Assembly (NCBI GenBank): GCA_020634885.1 | Contig: JACKAW010000010.1 | Location: forward strand, 24,233 to 88,232 | DNA from: Anaerolineales bacterium | GTDB lineage: Bacteria > Chloroflexota > Anaerolineae > Anaerolineales > Villigracilaceae | Length of the DNA: 64,000 nt | Reading direction: 5' to 3' | Shown here: positions 1 through 8,794 of the stretch, piece by piece | Numbering within the stretch: the stretch's first letter is position 1 | Layout of the letters: every line of letters starts with the position of its first letter | Position numbers and translations under genes: made by a program | The notes under the pieces: model-generated | What the model saw: only the letters and a program-made list of their open reading frames with translations | What the model was told of the DNA's origin: nothing | The model's database searches: none

Positions 1-2
1 AA

Positions 3-1070
3 GAAGCGCGTGGCGATATGGCGCGCATCATCCGCCAGATCGAAGCCGAAGCCCGCGAAGAAGGCGAAAAGCGCGCCCGCAAACTCATCGCCGACGCCAT
101 TCAACGTGTGGCATCTGAACACGTCGCCGAAGTAACCCGTGCCGTTGTTACCCTGCCCAGCGAAGAAATGAAGGGACGCATTGTAGGACGCAACGGACGC
201 AACATCAAAGCCTTTGAGCAAGCCGCCGGTGTAGATGTGATCGTGGACGACACACCCGACTCTGTCACCGTCTCCTGTTTCGACTCGGTTCGCCGTGAAA
301 TTGCCCGTCGCGCCCTTTCCAAACTCATTCTCGATGGACGCATTCACCCCGCTCATATTGAAAAAGTCATCGAAGACGAAACCAAAGCCGTTGAAAAGAT
401 CATCAACGAAGCGGGCGAACAAGCCGCCTACGATGCCAACGTCTCTGGCTTGCACCCCGAAATTCTGCGCATGATGGGGCGGCTCAAATTCCGCACCTCC
501 TATGGGCAGAACCAACTCTCCCACGCCGTGGAAGTTTCCAAACTGGCGGGCATCCTTGCCGCTGAGATCGGCGCCAATGTGGAACTCGCCAAGATGGGCG
601 GTTTCCTGCATGACATCGGCAAAGCTATGGATCACAACCAGGAAGGAACACACGCAGGACTCGGCGCAGAATTTTGTAAGCGCTACGGCGTGAATGCAGT
701 GGTGGTGAACACCATCGCCGCGCACCACCATGAAGTGGATCAGGAAACTGTCGAAGCGGTCATCGCTGAAGCCGCCGATGCCATTTCTGGCGCACGCCCC
801 GGCGCACGCCGTGAAGACCTCGAAGCCTACATCAAACGCATCCGCTCACTGGAAGAAATGTCCATGTCCTTTGATGGGGTTCAGCAAGCCTTCGCCATTC
901 AAGCTGGACGTGAAGTGCGCATTCTCGTCAAACCTGAAACCATTGACGATCTCGGTTCCACCCGCCTCGCCCGTGATATTGCCAAGAAGATCGAAGAGAC
1001 CATGCAATACCCGGGTCAGATCCGCGTGACGGTCATCCGCGAGACGAGGGCAACTGAGTACGCAAAATAA
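3..1070 (+). CDS. rny: Ribonuclease Y, C-terminal part (5' end outside window)
   Basis: RNase Y is an endoribonuclease that starts mRNA decay, normally membrane-anchored and about 520 residues long. The reading frame is open to the left edge, so the N-terminal anchor and most of the coiled coil are missing; the ATG at 18 is internal. Seen here are the end of the charged coiled coil (AEAREEGEKRAR), a KH domain with GRIVGRNGRNIKAFE about 55 residues after that ATG, and an HD domain with the metal-binding HDIGKA near residue 199 followed by HHH near 241. The C-terminus (IRVTVIRETRATEYAK) is typical of the family. A hairpin follows the stop. The identification is firm. Confidence 0.96.
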   Translation, partial: EARGDMARIIRQIEAEAREEGEKRARKLIADAIQRVASEHVAEVTRAVVTLPSEEMKGRIVGRNGRNIKAFEQAAGVDVIVDDTPDSVTVSCFDSVRREIARRALSKLILDGRIHPAHIEKVIEDETKAVEKIINEAGEQAAYDANVSGLHPEILRMMGRLKFRTSYGQNQLSHAVEVSKLAGILAAEIGANVELAKMGGFLHDIGKAMDHNQEGTHAGLGAEFCKRYGVNAVVVNTIAAHHHEVDQETVEAVIAEAADAISGARPGARREDLEAYIKRIRSLEEMSMSFDGVQQAFAIQAGREVRILVKPETIDDLGSTRLARDIAKKIEETMQYPGQIRVTVIRETRATEYAK

Positions 1071-1098
1071 CGCCTTACAAGGATATTACGAACAGATC

Positions 1099-1157
1099 AC
1101 CCCATTTCACCGAGTGCTACAATGATGTAGAAATCCTCTGTGAGATGGGGTTTTCCT
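1099..1157 (+). terminator. Hairpin terminator after rny
   Basis: ACCCCATTTCAC (1099-1110) pairs with GTGAGATGGGGT (1140-1151) with one mismatch (a G-T wobble in RNA), followed by TTTCCTTTC. The loop is long, about 29 nt. The 3' arm contains the GTG at 1140 that would be the longest possible start of the next gene, which argues against that start. Confidence 0.55.
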
Positions 1158-1271
1158 TTCCTGTTGATATTCGTCCATTCATATAGCGAGGACTCTTTGG
1201 CAAAATCAAAGCCATCGAACACGAATAAAAAATCTGCCGCCATTCCCAATATACGAGGGGGAAAATCTGCG

Positions 1272-4200
1272 ATGCCGGTAAAAAGAAAAAACGCGCCAAA
1301 AATACGAGAAGATAATCAAGAAGCACAATCAACGGGAGTTTTTTTTGATTTCGCACCTGTGGCAATACTCTCCGTCGGCAAAGACGGAAGAGTCCGTGCT
1401 GCCAACCTTTATGCTGAAAAGTTGTTAGGATATTCGCTAAAAGAATTAGCGGGCATGGAAGTGCTAGCGCTCATCCCTGAGAGGTTCCGCGAGAACCATC
1501 TTCATAAACAGGCAGATTTTTTTGCATCTCCCCACACAAGGGATATGAGTGCCCTCCAAGACTTGTACTGCCTGCACAAAGACGGCAGCGAAATACCCGT
1601 TGAGATCGGCATCAACCCGATCACTTTAAACGGGGAAAGTTGTGCGTTGCTCTCTCTTACTGATATATCAAAAAGAAAACGCATCGAGCAGGGTGTTCGA
1701 GAAAAAGCCAAAGAACTGCGCCTGCTCTATGAAGTTGAACAAAATCATGCCCGCGAATTGGAAGCACTGGCAGATATGACGCACACAGCGCTGACCGTGC
1801 AAACCTTTGAAGAAGTTCTTGCCAAACTGGCTGTGGCTTTACAAAAGCTATTTAAAGCAGATGATTGTTACATCACCCTATGGGATGAGGAAACAAACAA
1901 AGTCATTCCACAGGCAACAACTGCAAAATTAAAAGAGGCGTACCGATACATTCCACAGTCTACTGAAATCAGTATGACCGAATCAGTGGTGAGAGCGGGG
2001 CACGCCCTGATCGCTGAAGATACGCTTAACTCACCACATATCAGCCCCAATATTGCAAGCCGCTATCCCGCCCGATCTATTTTGGGGTCACCGCTTACCT
2101 TTCGCGAACATAAACTGGGGGCGGTCATCATCGCCTTTAATACACCGCACCAATTCTCTCAAGAAGAAATTCAACTCGCAGAGCGGGCAACAAATCATAT
2201 TGTGGTTTCCATTTGGAACAGCCTGCAAGAAAGCGAAATTAAGCAACAGTTAAAACAGCAGGAAACGCTGGCAAGGATCACCACCACATTAAGTCAGATG
2301 GAAACCGTGGGTCTGCCCAAAGTATTGGATATGATCGTCATTTCAGCGAGAGAGTTAATTCCCTCTGCACAGCAAGCAGTGATCCATTTGATGGATAAGG
2401 AACAGAATTATCTGCACCCTGAAGCGGTATCTGGTTTTGAAAATTACCAGGTAAGTTCCCGAAAAATGCGCGCAGGTGAAGGGATTGCCGGGCTGGCGAT
2501 CTCTGAAGAAAGGGATATCTACATCCCCGCTGTAAGTGAAGATGAGCGTTTTATCAATTTGAATCCAAACGCAAAGTTCAAATCGCTGCTTGTTTCGCCG
2601 ATCCGCAGTGGCAACAAAAAGCTGGGGACACTCAGCATACAAAGTGAAAAAGCGTACGCCTTCTCAAAGAACGAGATCAACATTCTGGGTGAGTTGGGGC
2701 AACAAGCCGCCATTGCAATTGAAAATGCCCGCCTGTACGAAGCCGGTCAACAGGAATTAAGAGAGCGTATTCAGGTAGAAGAAGAACTACGCGCCAGTGA
2801 AGAACGGTATCGCAGAATTTCCGAAGATATTTCTGCAATGATATGCCGTTACCTTGATGATGGAACCCTGCTTTTTACCAATATCGTTTACGCACAATTC
2901 TTTGGAAAAACCCGCCACGATCTTCAAGGCACGAGTCTGCTGGCATTAATCCCATCAGACCAGCGTGAGAGCGTTAAGAATTCCTATAGTTCCCTTACCG
3001 CCGAAAACCCCTACTCCACTTATGAGACCCTGGAAATCAACGCCCAAGGTGAAAAACGCTGGCTGCAATGGACAGATCGCCGCATTGAAATGCCCAACCA
3101 CATAGAGTACCAGTCGGTTGGCATTGATATTACAGACAGAAAAAATGCAGATATCGAGCGCGAGCGCTTGCTAAAAATCACCCAGGAACAACGCCTGCTG
3201 GCAGAAACCAGCGCAGAGGCAACCCTTGCAATGGTCTCGCATACCGAAACCAGACAAGTATTGAATGAAATCCTCATTCAGGTACAAAGATTAATTCCAG
3301 GATGCGCCGTCAATATTTCCCTGCTCGAAAACGAATTGCTCCGTCCTGCTGCATGGCGGGGATATGAAGGAAGAGGCGAAGAGGTGTTTCATTCTCTCAT
3401 TAGAGAAACCCGTCTGTTCCCCATTGAGAAGAGAATGTTGGACCACCCCAAAGCTCTCATCGTAGAAGATACCCTCAAAGAACCCGGGTGGCAGCACGTA
3501 GAAGGATTAAACTGGGTTCGCTCGAATATATCCATTCCACTGAAATGGAACAATCAAATTCTGGGCGTGCTGTATCTCGATGAAGAAACGCCCGGAAAGT
3601 TCACCCAGGAAACCCTGCAACGCCTAACCCCTCTGGTCAACGCCACAGTAGTGGCATTGGAAAGCGCCCTCTTAATAGAAAAGACCAGCCAGGCATTAAA
3701 AGAAACCAGCGCTCTCTACCGCATTAACCAAGGGATGGTTTCTGTAGAAACAGATGAACTATTAAACGACGTGGCAGAGCTGCTCAAAAACAATTTTGAT
3801 TATTACCATGTGCAGATATTCATGTTAAACCCCGAAACAGGCAATTTCACCCTAAAAGCCGCCAGTGGAGAATTGGGAAAAAAACTTGTAGCCGCAGCGC
3901 ACGAGCTGCAAGCCGGGCTGGGCATTATTGGTTACGCGGCTGAAACCAGAACCCCTTACTTCACCAACAATGTTGATGAAGTAGTATTCTTTCTTTACGA
4001 TCCTTACTTGCCAGATACCAAGGCTGAAATGTCAATTCCCGTAATGAATGGGGATAAACTCTACGGCATACTCGATATTCAACAAACAGGCACAAAATCA
4101 TTCTCAGAGCGCGACCAGCAATTGGTACTCGCTGTGGCAGGGCAGCTTGCCGTGGCGCTGCACAAGGCAGAGCTATACCAAAATTTACAACTCGCATTAG

Positions 4201-4925
4201 AGCAGGAAAAAGCCGTCCGAAACCAACTCGTACAAAATGAACGTCTCGCCGTAATGGGAAGGCTGCTCGCCTCGGTTTCACATGAATTGAATAACCCACT
4301 ACAGGCAATTCAAAATGCACTCTTCCTGCTCAAAGAAGAAAAAGGCATTTCAGATCAAGGGCACAACGACCTGGAAATCGTCCTCGCTGAATCGGAACGC
4401 ATGGCAAGCCTGATCGACCGCCTGCGAACCACCTACCGTCCGCCCCAAATGGAAGACCTGCAAAATATTAACTTAAATATCATCGTTGAAGATGTGCTGG
4501 CGTTGCTCGCCACCCACCTTCGCAAGAACGAAATATCCTTCGAATTCCACCCAGATGACAACCTTCCCTCTATTCCGGTCATATCCGATCAAATACGGCA
4601 GGTGGTTTTAAACCTTCTCATGAATGCAGTAGAAGCCATGCCAAATGGGGGCAAACTGACCGTGCATACCCAACGCCTGCGTGAGACCAATGAACTGATG
4701 CTTTCAGTCATGGATACCGGCGAGGGCATCTCGCCTGAAATTCTCCCCCACATCTTTGACCCGTTCGTCACCAACAAAAAACGAGGTACCGGGCTGGGGC
4801 TAACCATTACACACGATATTGTCCTAAAACACCGTGGACGAATCACAGCAGAGAACACCTCTGAGTTTGGCGCCTGCTTCAAAGTATGGCTGCCATTAAC
4901 TTCCCTGCCTGCGGAGATCGAATGA
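1272..4925 (+). CDS. Multi-PAS/GAF sensor histidine kinase
   Basis: Soluble sensor kinase of 1217 residues. Order from this start: PAS about 25-135, two GAF domains about 170-500, PAS about 515-640, two more GAF domains about 655-960, HisKA with phospho-acceptor H1004 in SHELNNPLQAI, and HATPase_c to the end with N box (NLLMNAVEAMP) and G boxes (DTGEGIS, GTGLGL). I chose ATG 1272 because GAGGGGG lies 10 nt upstream; the longer frame begins at GTG 1140 inside a terminator arm. No membrane segment is visible, so cytoplasmic cues are likely; the ligands are unknown. The stop overlaps the ATG of the next regulator (ATGA), so the two probably form a cognate pair. Confidence 0.9.
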   Translation: MPVKRKNAPKIREDNQEAQSTGVFFDFAPVAILSVGKDGRVRAANLYAEKLLGYSLKELAGMEVLALIPERFRENHLHKQADFFASPHTRDMSALQDLYCLHKDGSEIPVEIGINPITLNGESCALLSLTDISKRKRIEQGVREKAKELRLLYEVEQNHARELEALADMTHTALTVQTFEEVLAKLAVALQKLFKADDCYITLWDEETNKVIPQATTAKLKEAYRYIPQSTEISMTESVVRAGHALIAEDTLNSPHISPNIASRYPARSILGSPLTFREHKLGAVIIAFNTPHQFSQEEIQLAERATNHIVVSIWNSLQESEIKQQLKQQETLARITTTLSQMETVGLPKVLDMIVISARELIPSAQQAVIHLMDKEQNYLHPEAVSGFENYQVSSRKMRAGEGIAGLAISEERDIYIPAVSEDERFINLNPNAKFKSLLVSPIRSGNKKLGTLSIQSEKAYAFSKNEINILGELGQQAAIAIENARLYEAGQQELRERIQVEEELRASEERYRRISEDISAMICRYLDDGTLLFTNIVYAQFFGKTRHDLQGTSLLALIPSDQRESVKNSYSSLTAENPYSTYETLEINAQGEKRWLQWTDRRIEMPNHIEYQSVGIDITDRKNADIERERLLKITQEQRLLAETSAEATLAMVSHTETRQVLNEILIQVQRLIPGCAVNISLLENELLRPAAWRGYEGRGEEVFHSLIRETRLFPIEKRMLDHPKALIVEDTLKEPGWQHVEGLNWVRSNISIPLKWNNQILGVLYLDEETPGKFTQETLQRLTPLVNATVVALESALLIEKTSQALKETSALYRINQGMVSVETDELLNDVAELLKNNFDYYHVQIFMLNPETGNFTLKAASGELGKKLVAAAHELQAGLGIIGYAAETRTPYFTNNVDEVVFFLYDPYLPDTKAEMSIPVMNGDKLYGILDIQQTGTKSFSERDQQLVLAVAGQLAVALHKAELYQNLQLALEQEKAVRNQLVQNERLAVMGRLLASVSHELNNPLQAIQNALFLLKEEKGISDQGHNDLEIVLAESERMASLIDRLRTTYRPPQMEDLQNINLNIIVEDVLALLATHLRKNEISFEFHPDDNLPSIPVISDQIRQVVLNLLMNAVEAMPNGGKLTVHTQRLRETNELMLSVMDTGEGISPEILPHIFDPFVTNKKRGTGLGLTITHDIVLKHRGRITAENTSEFGACFKVWLPLTSLPAEIE

Positions 4926-5731
4926 ACATTAACGGTCACATCCTGATCATTGACGATGAAGCCCCACTGCGCCAAACCCTGGCGCGCATATTGCAACAGG
5001 CAGGGTTCGAGATCACCACAGCCGAAAGCGCAGAAAAAGGGCTCGACTACCTCAAAACAACATCCTTCGACCTGGTACTCACCGACCTGCGAATGCCCGG
5101 TATGCATGGCATGGATGCCCTCAAACAGATCCACACCGAATACCCGCACATTCCCGTTGTGCTATTTACCGCTCAACCCGATATTAACTCGGCAGTAGAG
5201 GCGCTGCGTTACGGCGCCATCGATTACCTGCTCAAACCCATCAAGCCTGAAGCCATCATCGAGCGCACGCGCAGCATTCTGCTTAACCAGCAGCGCGAGA
5301 AAAGAAAGCGCGAACTTCAGGTACAGATCGAAGTCTTGCAAAACGAGCTCAAAAGCCTCGATGCGGGTGAACCCCTCAGTAAAACCACCCAACCCCTGCA
5401 ACCCGCATCCCTGGAAAGCGGGCGTTACATCAAACATGGCAATCTGGTGTTAGATATGCACGCCCGAAGGGTTCTACTCAACGACCAGCCAGTTAACATC
5501 CCACCCACTTCTTTTGACTACCTGCTCGTATTGGCACGTCACTCGCCCAACGTGGTAGATTATCAAACCCTTGTGGCTGAAGCCCAGGGGTTTCAAACCG
5601 ACCCGCGTGAAGCGCAGGAACTCGCCAAATGGCACATCCACCAACTGCGTCAGTCCATCGAAAACGACACACGCAACCCGTCATTCCTTATTAACGTGAG
5701 AGGAACAGGCTACCGGCTTGTAGGGGATTAA
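4922..5731 (+). CDS. OmpR/PhoB-type response regulator
   Basis: A 269-residue regulator. The N-terminal receiver has the acidic pair D11/D12, phospho-acceptor D55 (LVLTDLRMPG) and the conserved lysine in LLKPIKPEA. A charged linker of about 40 residues follows, then a C-terminal winged-helix DNA-binding domain (about 170-269) ending in INVRGTGYRLVGD, the typical end of this domain. The start ATG overlaps the TGA of the upstream kinase. It probably acts as a transcription factor phosphorylated by that kinase. The targets cannot be read from the sequence. Confidence 0.92.
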   Translation: MNINGHILIIDDEAPLRQTLARILQQAGFEITTAESAEKGLDYLKTTSFDLVLTDLRMPGMHGMDALKQIHTEYPHIPVVLFTAQPDINSAVEALRYGAIDYLLKPIKPEAIIERTRSILLNQQREKRKRELQVQIEVLQNELKSLDAGEPLSKTTQPLQPASLESGRYIKHGNLVLDMHARRVLLNDQPVNIPPTSFDYLLVLARHSPNVVDYQTLVAEAQGFQTDPREAQELAKWHIHQLRQSIENDTRNPSFLINVRGTGYRLVGD

Positions 5732-5762
5732 GCCACAGTGTAAGAAGAACCCTAATGGATGG

Positions 5763-5799
5763 AACCCCGCTTCAAACCCGTGTTTGAGGCGGGGTTTTG
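5763..5799 (+). terminator. Rho-independent terminator after the kinase/regulator pair
   Basis: A 15-bp stem, AACCCCGCTTCAAAC with GTTTGAGGCGGGGTT, has one wobble and a 4-nt loop, and runs into TTTT. It separates the kinase/regulator pair from the hybrid-kinase transcription unit. Confidence 0.85.
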
Positions 5800-5875
5800 C
5801 GTTCCCAACTTTTACCAACTTTTATCCTCTTCTACCTATCGTTCTCGCAAGGGAATCTGATGAAAATAGTATCCG

Positions 5876-8212
5876 ATGGATACTATACAAGCCCCCCTCA
5901 AAGAAATGGTTCGTATTCTCGTTGTGGACGATCATCCCAACACAGCCACCACCTTGGCACGCGCCCTCTCACAGATCGGACCCACGGTGGATGTGGTTTC
6001 TGCTGTCAGCGGAACCGATGCCCTCGAAAAGGTGAAGGACAAGGGTGTGGATATCCTCTTTACCGATATGATCATGCCTGAAATGACCGGGTTGGAATTG
6101 ATCGAACAGCTTCAAAATCACCCTGGCGGTAAACCTTCGTATGCGTATTTGATCACTGCCTACGATGTACCCGGGCTGAAAGTGACCGCCCAGCGTTTGA
6201 AGGTAAACGAAGTCATCATCAAACCGGTGCGCCCTGAAAAGATATGCCAGATCGCAAGCGATGCGATCAAAGAGATGAAACACGCCACGCATCCGACAGG
6301 CAAGAAAACAGAATCAAAACGCAAATTCAAAATTCTTGTGGCTGATGATGTCATGGATAATGTGACCCTGCTGACCCGCTATCTGGATTACGAAGGCTAC
6401 GATCAGATCATTGCCCGCGATGGACAACAGGCTTTGAACAAAGTTCGCGATGAAATGCCCGATCTTATTTTGTTGGATGTGAATATGCCAAACAAGGATG
6501 GGTTTACCGTTCTTGAAGAGATTCGCAATGACCCTGCCATCTCGCATATTCCGGTCATTATCCTTACGGCGGCACGGCTCGACCCGGCAGATGTTCAATC
6601 GGGCTTGAATCTCGGCGCAGATGATTATGTAACCAAGCCATTTGACCGCCATGAATTGATGGCGCGCATCCGCACCAAGTTGCGCGTAAAAGAAGCCGAA
6701 GATGTCATCCGCCGCCGCAACCGCGAGTTGAATTTGCTGCCAGAGATCGGCAAACAACTCAGTGCAAGGCTCGATATTAAAGACCTCGCCAATGTATTGT
6801 TAAAACGCACGACTGAAACATTGGGCGCCATTCAAGCCAATATGTACATTCTGGAAGAGAATGGCAGGGATGTGCGTGAGAATTATGAAGAGGTTTTGAA
6901 TCCTTCTGGTGTGGCGGCAGACCTGACCCCGCCCGATAGGTTGATCGATCATATTCAAGAGACACGTCAGGGTTTGGTGATCGAAAATGCCATTACAGAC
7001 CCGCTCTGGCATGTGAGCCCGAGTGAAGCTATTCATTCGGCGTTGGTTGTCCCTATTTTCGGGCGTTTTTCGCTGCTTGGGTTGATCGTACTCAGCCATG
7101 AGCGCGAGAATTATTTTTCAAGAGATCATCTTTATCTGGTTCAGGCGATTGCCAGTCAGGCAGCGATTGCAATTGAAAACTCCAAGCTGTATTCGGTGAT
7201 CGTTCAGGAACAAAAGAAGGTAGCGGCCGTGCTGCGCCATGCTTCAGAGGCAATTTTGCTATTTGACGAGGCTGGCAAGGTTTCTCTGGTGAACCCGGCA
7301 GGTGAGCAGCTATTTATTGAAAATCCGATTGAATTAAATCAGGCTCTTCCTGTAGACCATGGCTTCGATGAGCTATTGCAACTACTTGATGAAGTGAAAA
7401 AATCTCACCGGTCTACCTCGGGAGATGTGGTTTGGAATGATAAACGAACTTTTACAGCATTCATTGCCCCGATAGAAGATGGAGGCATGGTTGCCATTTT
7501 GCACGATGTGAGCCGCTTTAAGGATCTAGACCAGGTAAAGAATGAATTTATTGCCACCGCCTCGCATGACTTGAAAAACCCACTCACCAGCATTGGCGGG
7601 TATGCACAGCTTATGGAGCAGGCAGGTCCGTTGACCGATGCGCAAAGGGATTTTGTGGAGCGCATTCAATTTGCGGTCGGCAACATGAACGAATTGATAC
7701 AGAACATGATGTCGCTGGCACAGGCAGATCTTAATGCAACCACAAGGCATGAAGACCTGAATATTACAGGTATTCTGCGAGAGATGGCAAAAGAGTTTGA
7801 AACTCAGGCAAAGGAAAAAGAGCAATTATTCAACACCATCATTCCCAACGAAGAAATTATCCTGGAAGGTGACCCGTTGCAAATACGGCAGGTGTTTCGC
7901 AACCTGATCGGAAATGCGATTAAATACACGCCCAAAGGCGGCGAGGTAAAGTTCAAAGTGGAAACAGACGAGGGCAAGGTCAATATTATGGTGGCAGATA
8001 ACGGCTACGGAATCCCTGCCGCAGACCTACCGTTCATCTTCAACCGTTTTTACCGCGTCCGCAGCGGCAAAGCCAGCGAAGTGGAAGGCAATGGGTTGGG
8101 ACTGGCAATCGTTAAAACCATTGTAGAGCAGCATAACGGTCATTTAAGTGTGGAAAGCGAATTGGGAAAAGGCACTTTATTCGGCGTTCGCCTGCCATTG
8201 AAAAACAAGTAA
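5876..8212 (+). CDS. Hybrid kinase: two receivers, GAF, PAS, histidine kinase
   Basis: A 778-residue cytoplasmic protein with the receivers at the N-terminus. REC1 has D64 (LFTDMIMPEM) and REC2 has D201 (LLDVNMPNKDG). A GAF domain (about 270-430), a PAS domain (about 445-545), HisKA with H564 (ASHDLKNPLTSI) and HATPase_c (about 665-775, GNGLGLAIV) follow. Receivers placed before the kinase suggest it takes phosphate or a signal from another kinase and passes it on. No DNA-binding domain is present. The SUOX-like lipoprotein gene starts 22 nt after the stop, so this may be the first gene of a run of same-strand genes reaching 21.0 kb. Confidence 0.9.
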   Translation: MDTIQAPLKEMVRILVVDDHPNTATTLARALSQIGPTVDVVSAVSGTDALEKVKDKGVDILFTDMIMPEMTGLELIEQLQNHPGGKPSYAYLITAYDVPGLKVTAQRLKVNEVIIKPVRPEKICQIASDAIKEMKHATHPTGKKTESKRKFKILVADDVMDNVTLLTRYLDYEGYDQIIARDGQQALNKVRDEMPDLILLDVNMPNKDGFTVLEEIRNDPAISHIPVIILTAARLDPADVQSGLNLGADDYVTKPFDRHELMARIRTKLRVKEAEDVIRRRNRELNLLPEIGKQLSARLDIKDLANVLLKRTTETLGAIQANMYILEENGRDVRENYEEVLNPSGVAADLTPPDRLIDHIQETRQGLVIENAITDPLWHVSPSEAIHSALVVPIFGRFSLLGLIVLSHERENYFSRDHLYLVQAIASQAAIAIENSKLYSVIVQEQKKVAAVLRHASEAILLFDEAGKVSLVNPAGEQLFIENPIELNQALPVDHGFDELLQLLDEVKKSHRSTSGDVVWNDKRTFTAFIAPIEDGGMVAILHDVSRFKDLDQVKNEFIATASHDLKNPLTSIGGYAQLMEQAGPLTDAQRDFVERIQFAVGNMNELIQNMMSLAQADLNATTRHEDLNITGILREMAKEFETQAKEKEQLFNTIIPNEEIILEGDPLQIRQVFRNLIGNAIKYTPKGGEVKFKVETDEGKVNIMVADNGYGIPAADLPFIFNRFYRVRSGKASEVEGNGLGLAIVKTIVEQHNGHLSVESELGKGTLFGVRLPLKNK

Positions 8213-8234
8213 AAAAAGAACCAAGGAGACTATG

Positions 8235-8792
8235 ATGAAAAAATTCAGCTTTTTTATGATTTTGGCAATTGCAATGGTATTCATGACAGCCTGTTCCCCC
8301 AAGGTGATCTATGAAAACGCGGCAGAAGCTCAAATTAAACCCGGCGATGTGATCGCAGCCCCAAGCGGCGAAGTCATTTTGACCGTTACTGGAAATATCA
8401 GCGCCAAAAATAACGGAGATGCCCTTGAATTGGATATGGCAACACTCGAAAAGTTTGGTCTTGTACGCTACGATGTTAACGATCCATGGATGGGGGAAAA
8501 CATGACCTACACTGGTATCTTGATGTCTGATTTTCTTAAGGTCGTTGGCGCTTCAGAAACGGCTGAAAATGTATTATTCACCGCGCTGGATGACTACGAA
8601 ATAAATCTCACTACCAACGAACTGGAGCAGTGGCCCATTTTGCTTGCCACGCAAGCCAATGGCGCTTATATGACCGTCAGTGAGAATGGACCCACACGCA
8701 TCATCTTCCCGTTCGATGATTATGCTGATATAGACCAGGTACTTTATAAAGATCTGTGGATCTGGAATATCAAGAGTATCGAGGTGCAATAA
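8235..8792 (+). CDS. Lipoprotein with molybdopterin-oxidoreductase-like (SUOX) fold
   Basis: The N-terminus is a lipoprotein signal peptide ending in FMTAC, so the mature protein is tethered outside the membrane. The rest (about 165 residues) follows the pattern of the oxidoreductase molybdopterin-binding domain family: VTGNISAKNNGDALELDMATL, then TGILMSDFLKVVGA, then ALDDYEINLTTNEL, and GPTRIIFPFDD near the end. It has no cysteine after the lipobox, so the molybdenum-ligand cysteine of true sulfite oxidases is absent. A binding rather than redox role is my inference. ATG 8235 is preferred over 8232 because AAGGAG is then 6 nt away. The stop is 2 nt before a membrane sensor gene, which suggests joint sensing. 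Confidence 0.75.
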   Translation: MKKFSFFMILAIAMVFMTACSPKVIYENAAEAQIKPGDVIAAPSGEVILTVTGNISAKNNGDALELDMATLEKFGLVRYDVNDPWMGENMTYTGILMSDFLKVVGASETAENVLFTALDDYEINLTTNELEQWPILLATQANGAYMTVSENGPTRIIFPFDDYADIDQVLYKDLWIWNIKSIEVQ

Positions 8793-8794
8793 AA

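Noticed and set aside
1140..1271. Extension of the first histidine kinase to the GTG at 1140
   Set aside because: The GTG lies in the 3' arm of the rny terminator with no ribosome site; ATG 1272 has GAGGGGG 10 nt upstream.
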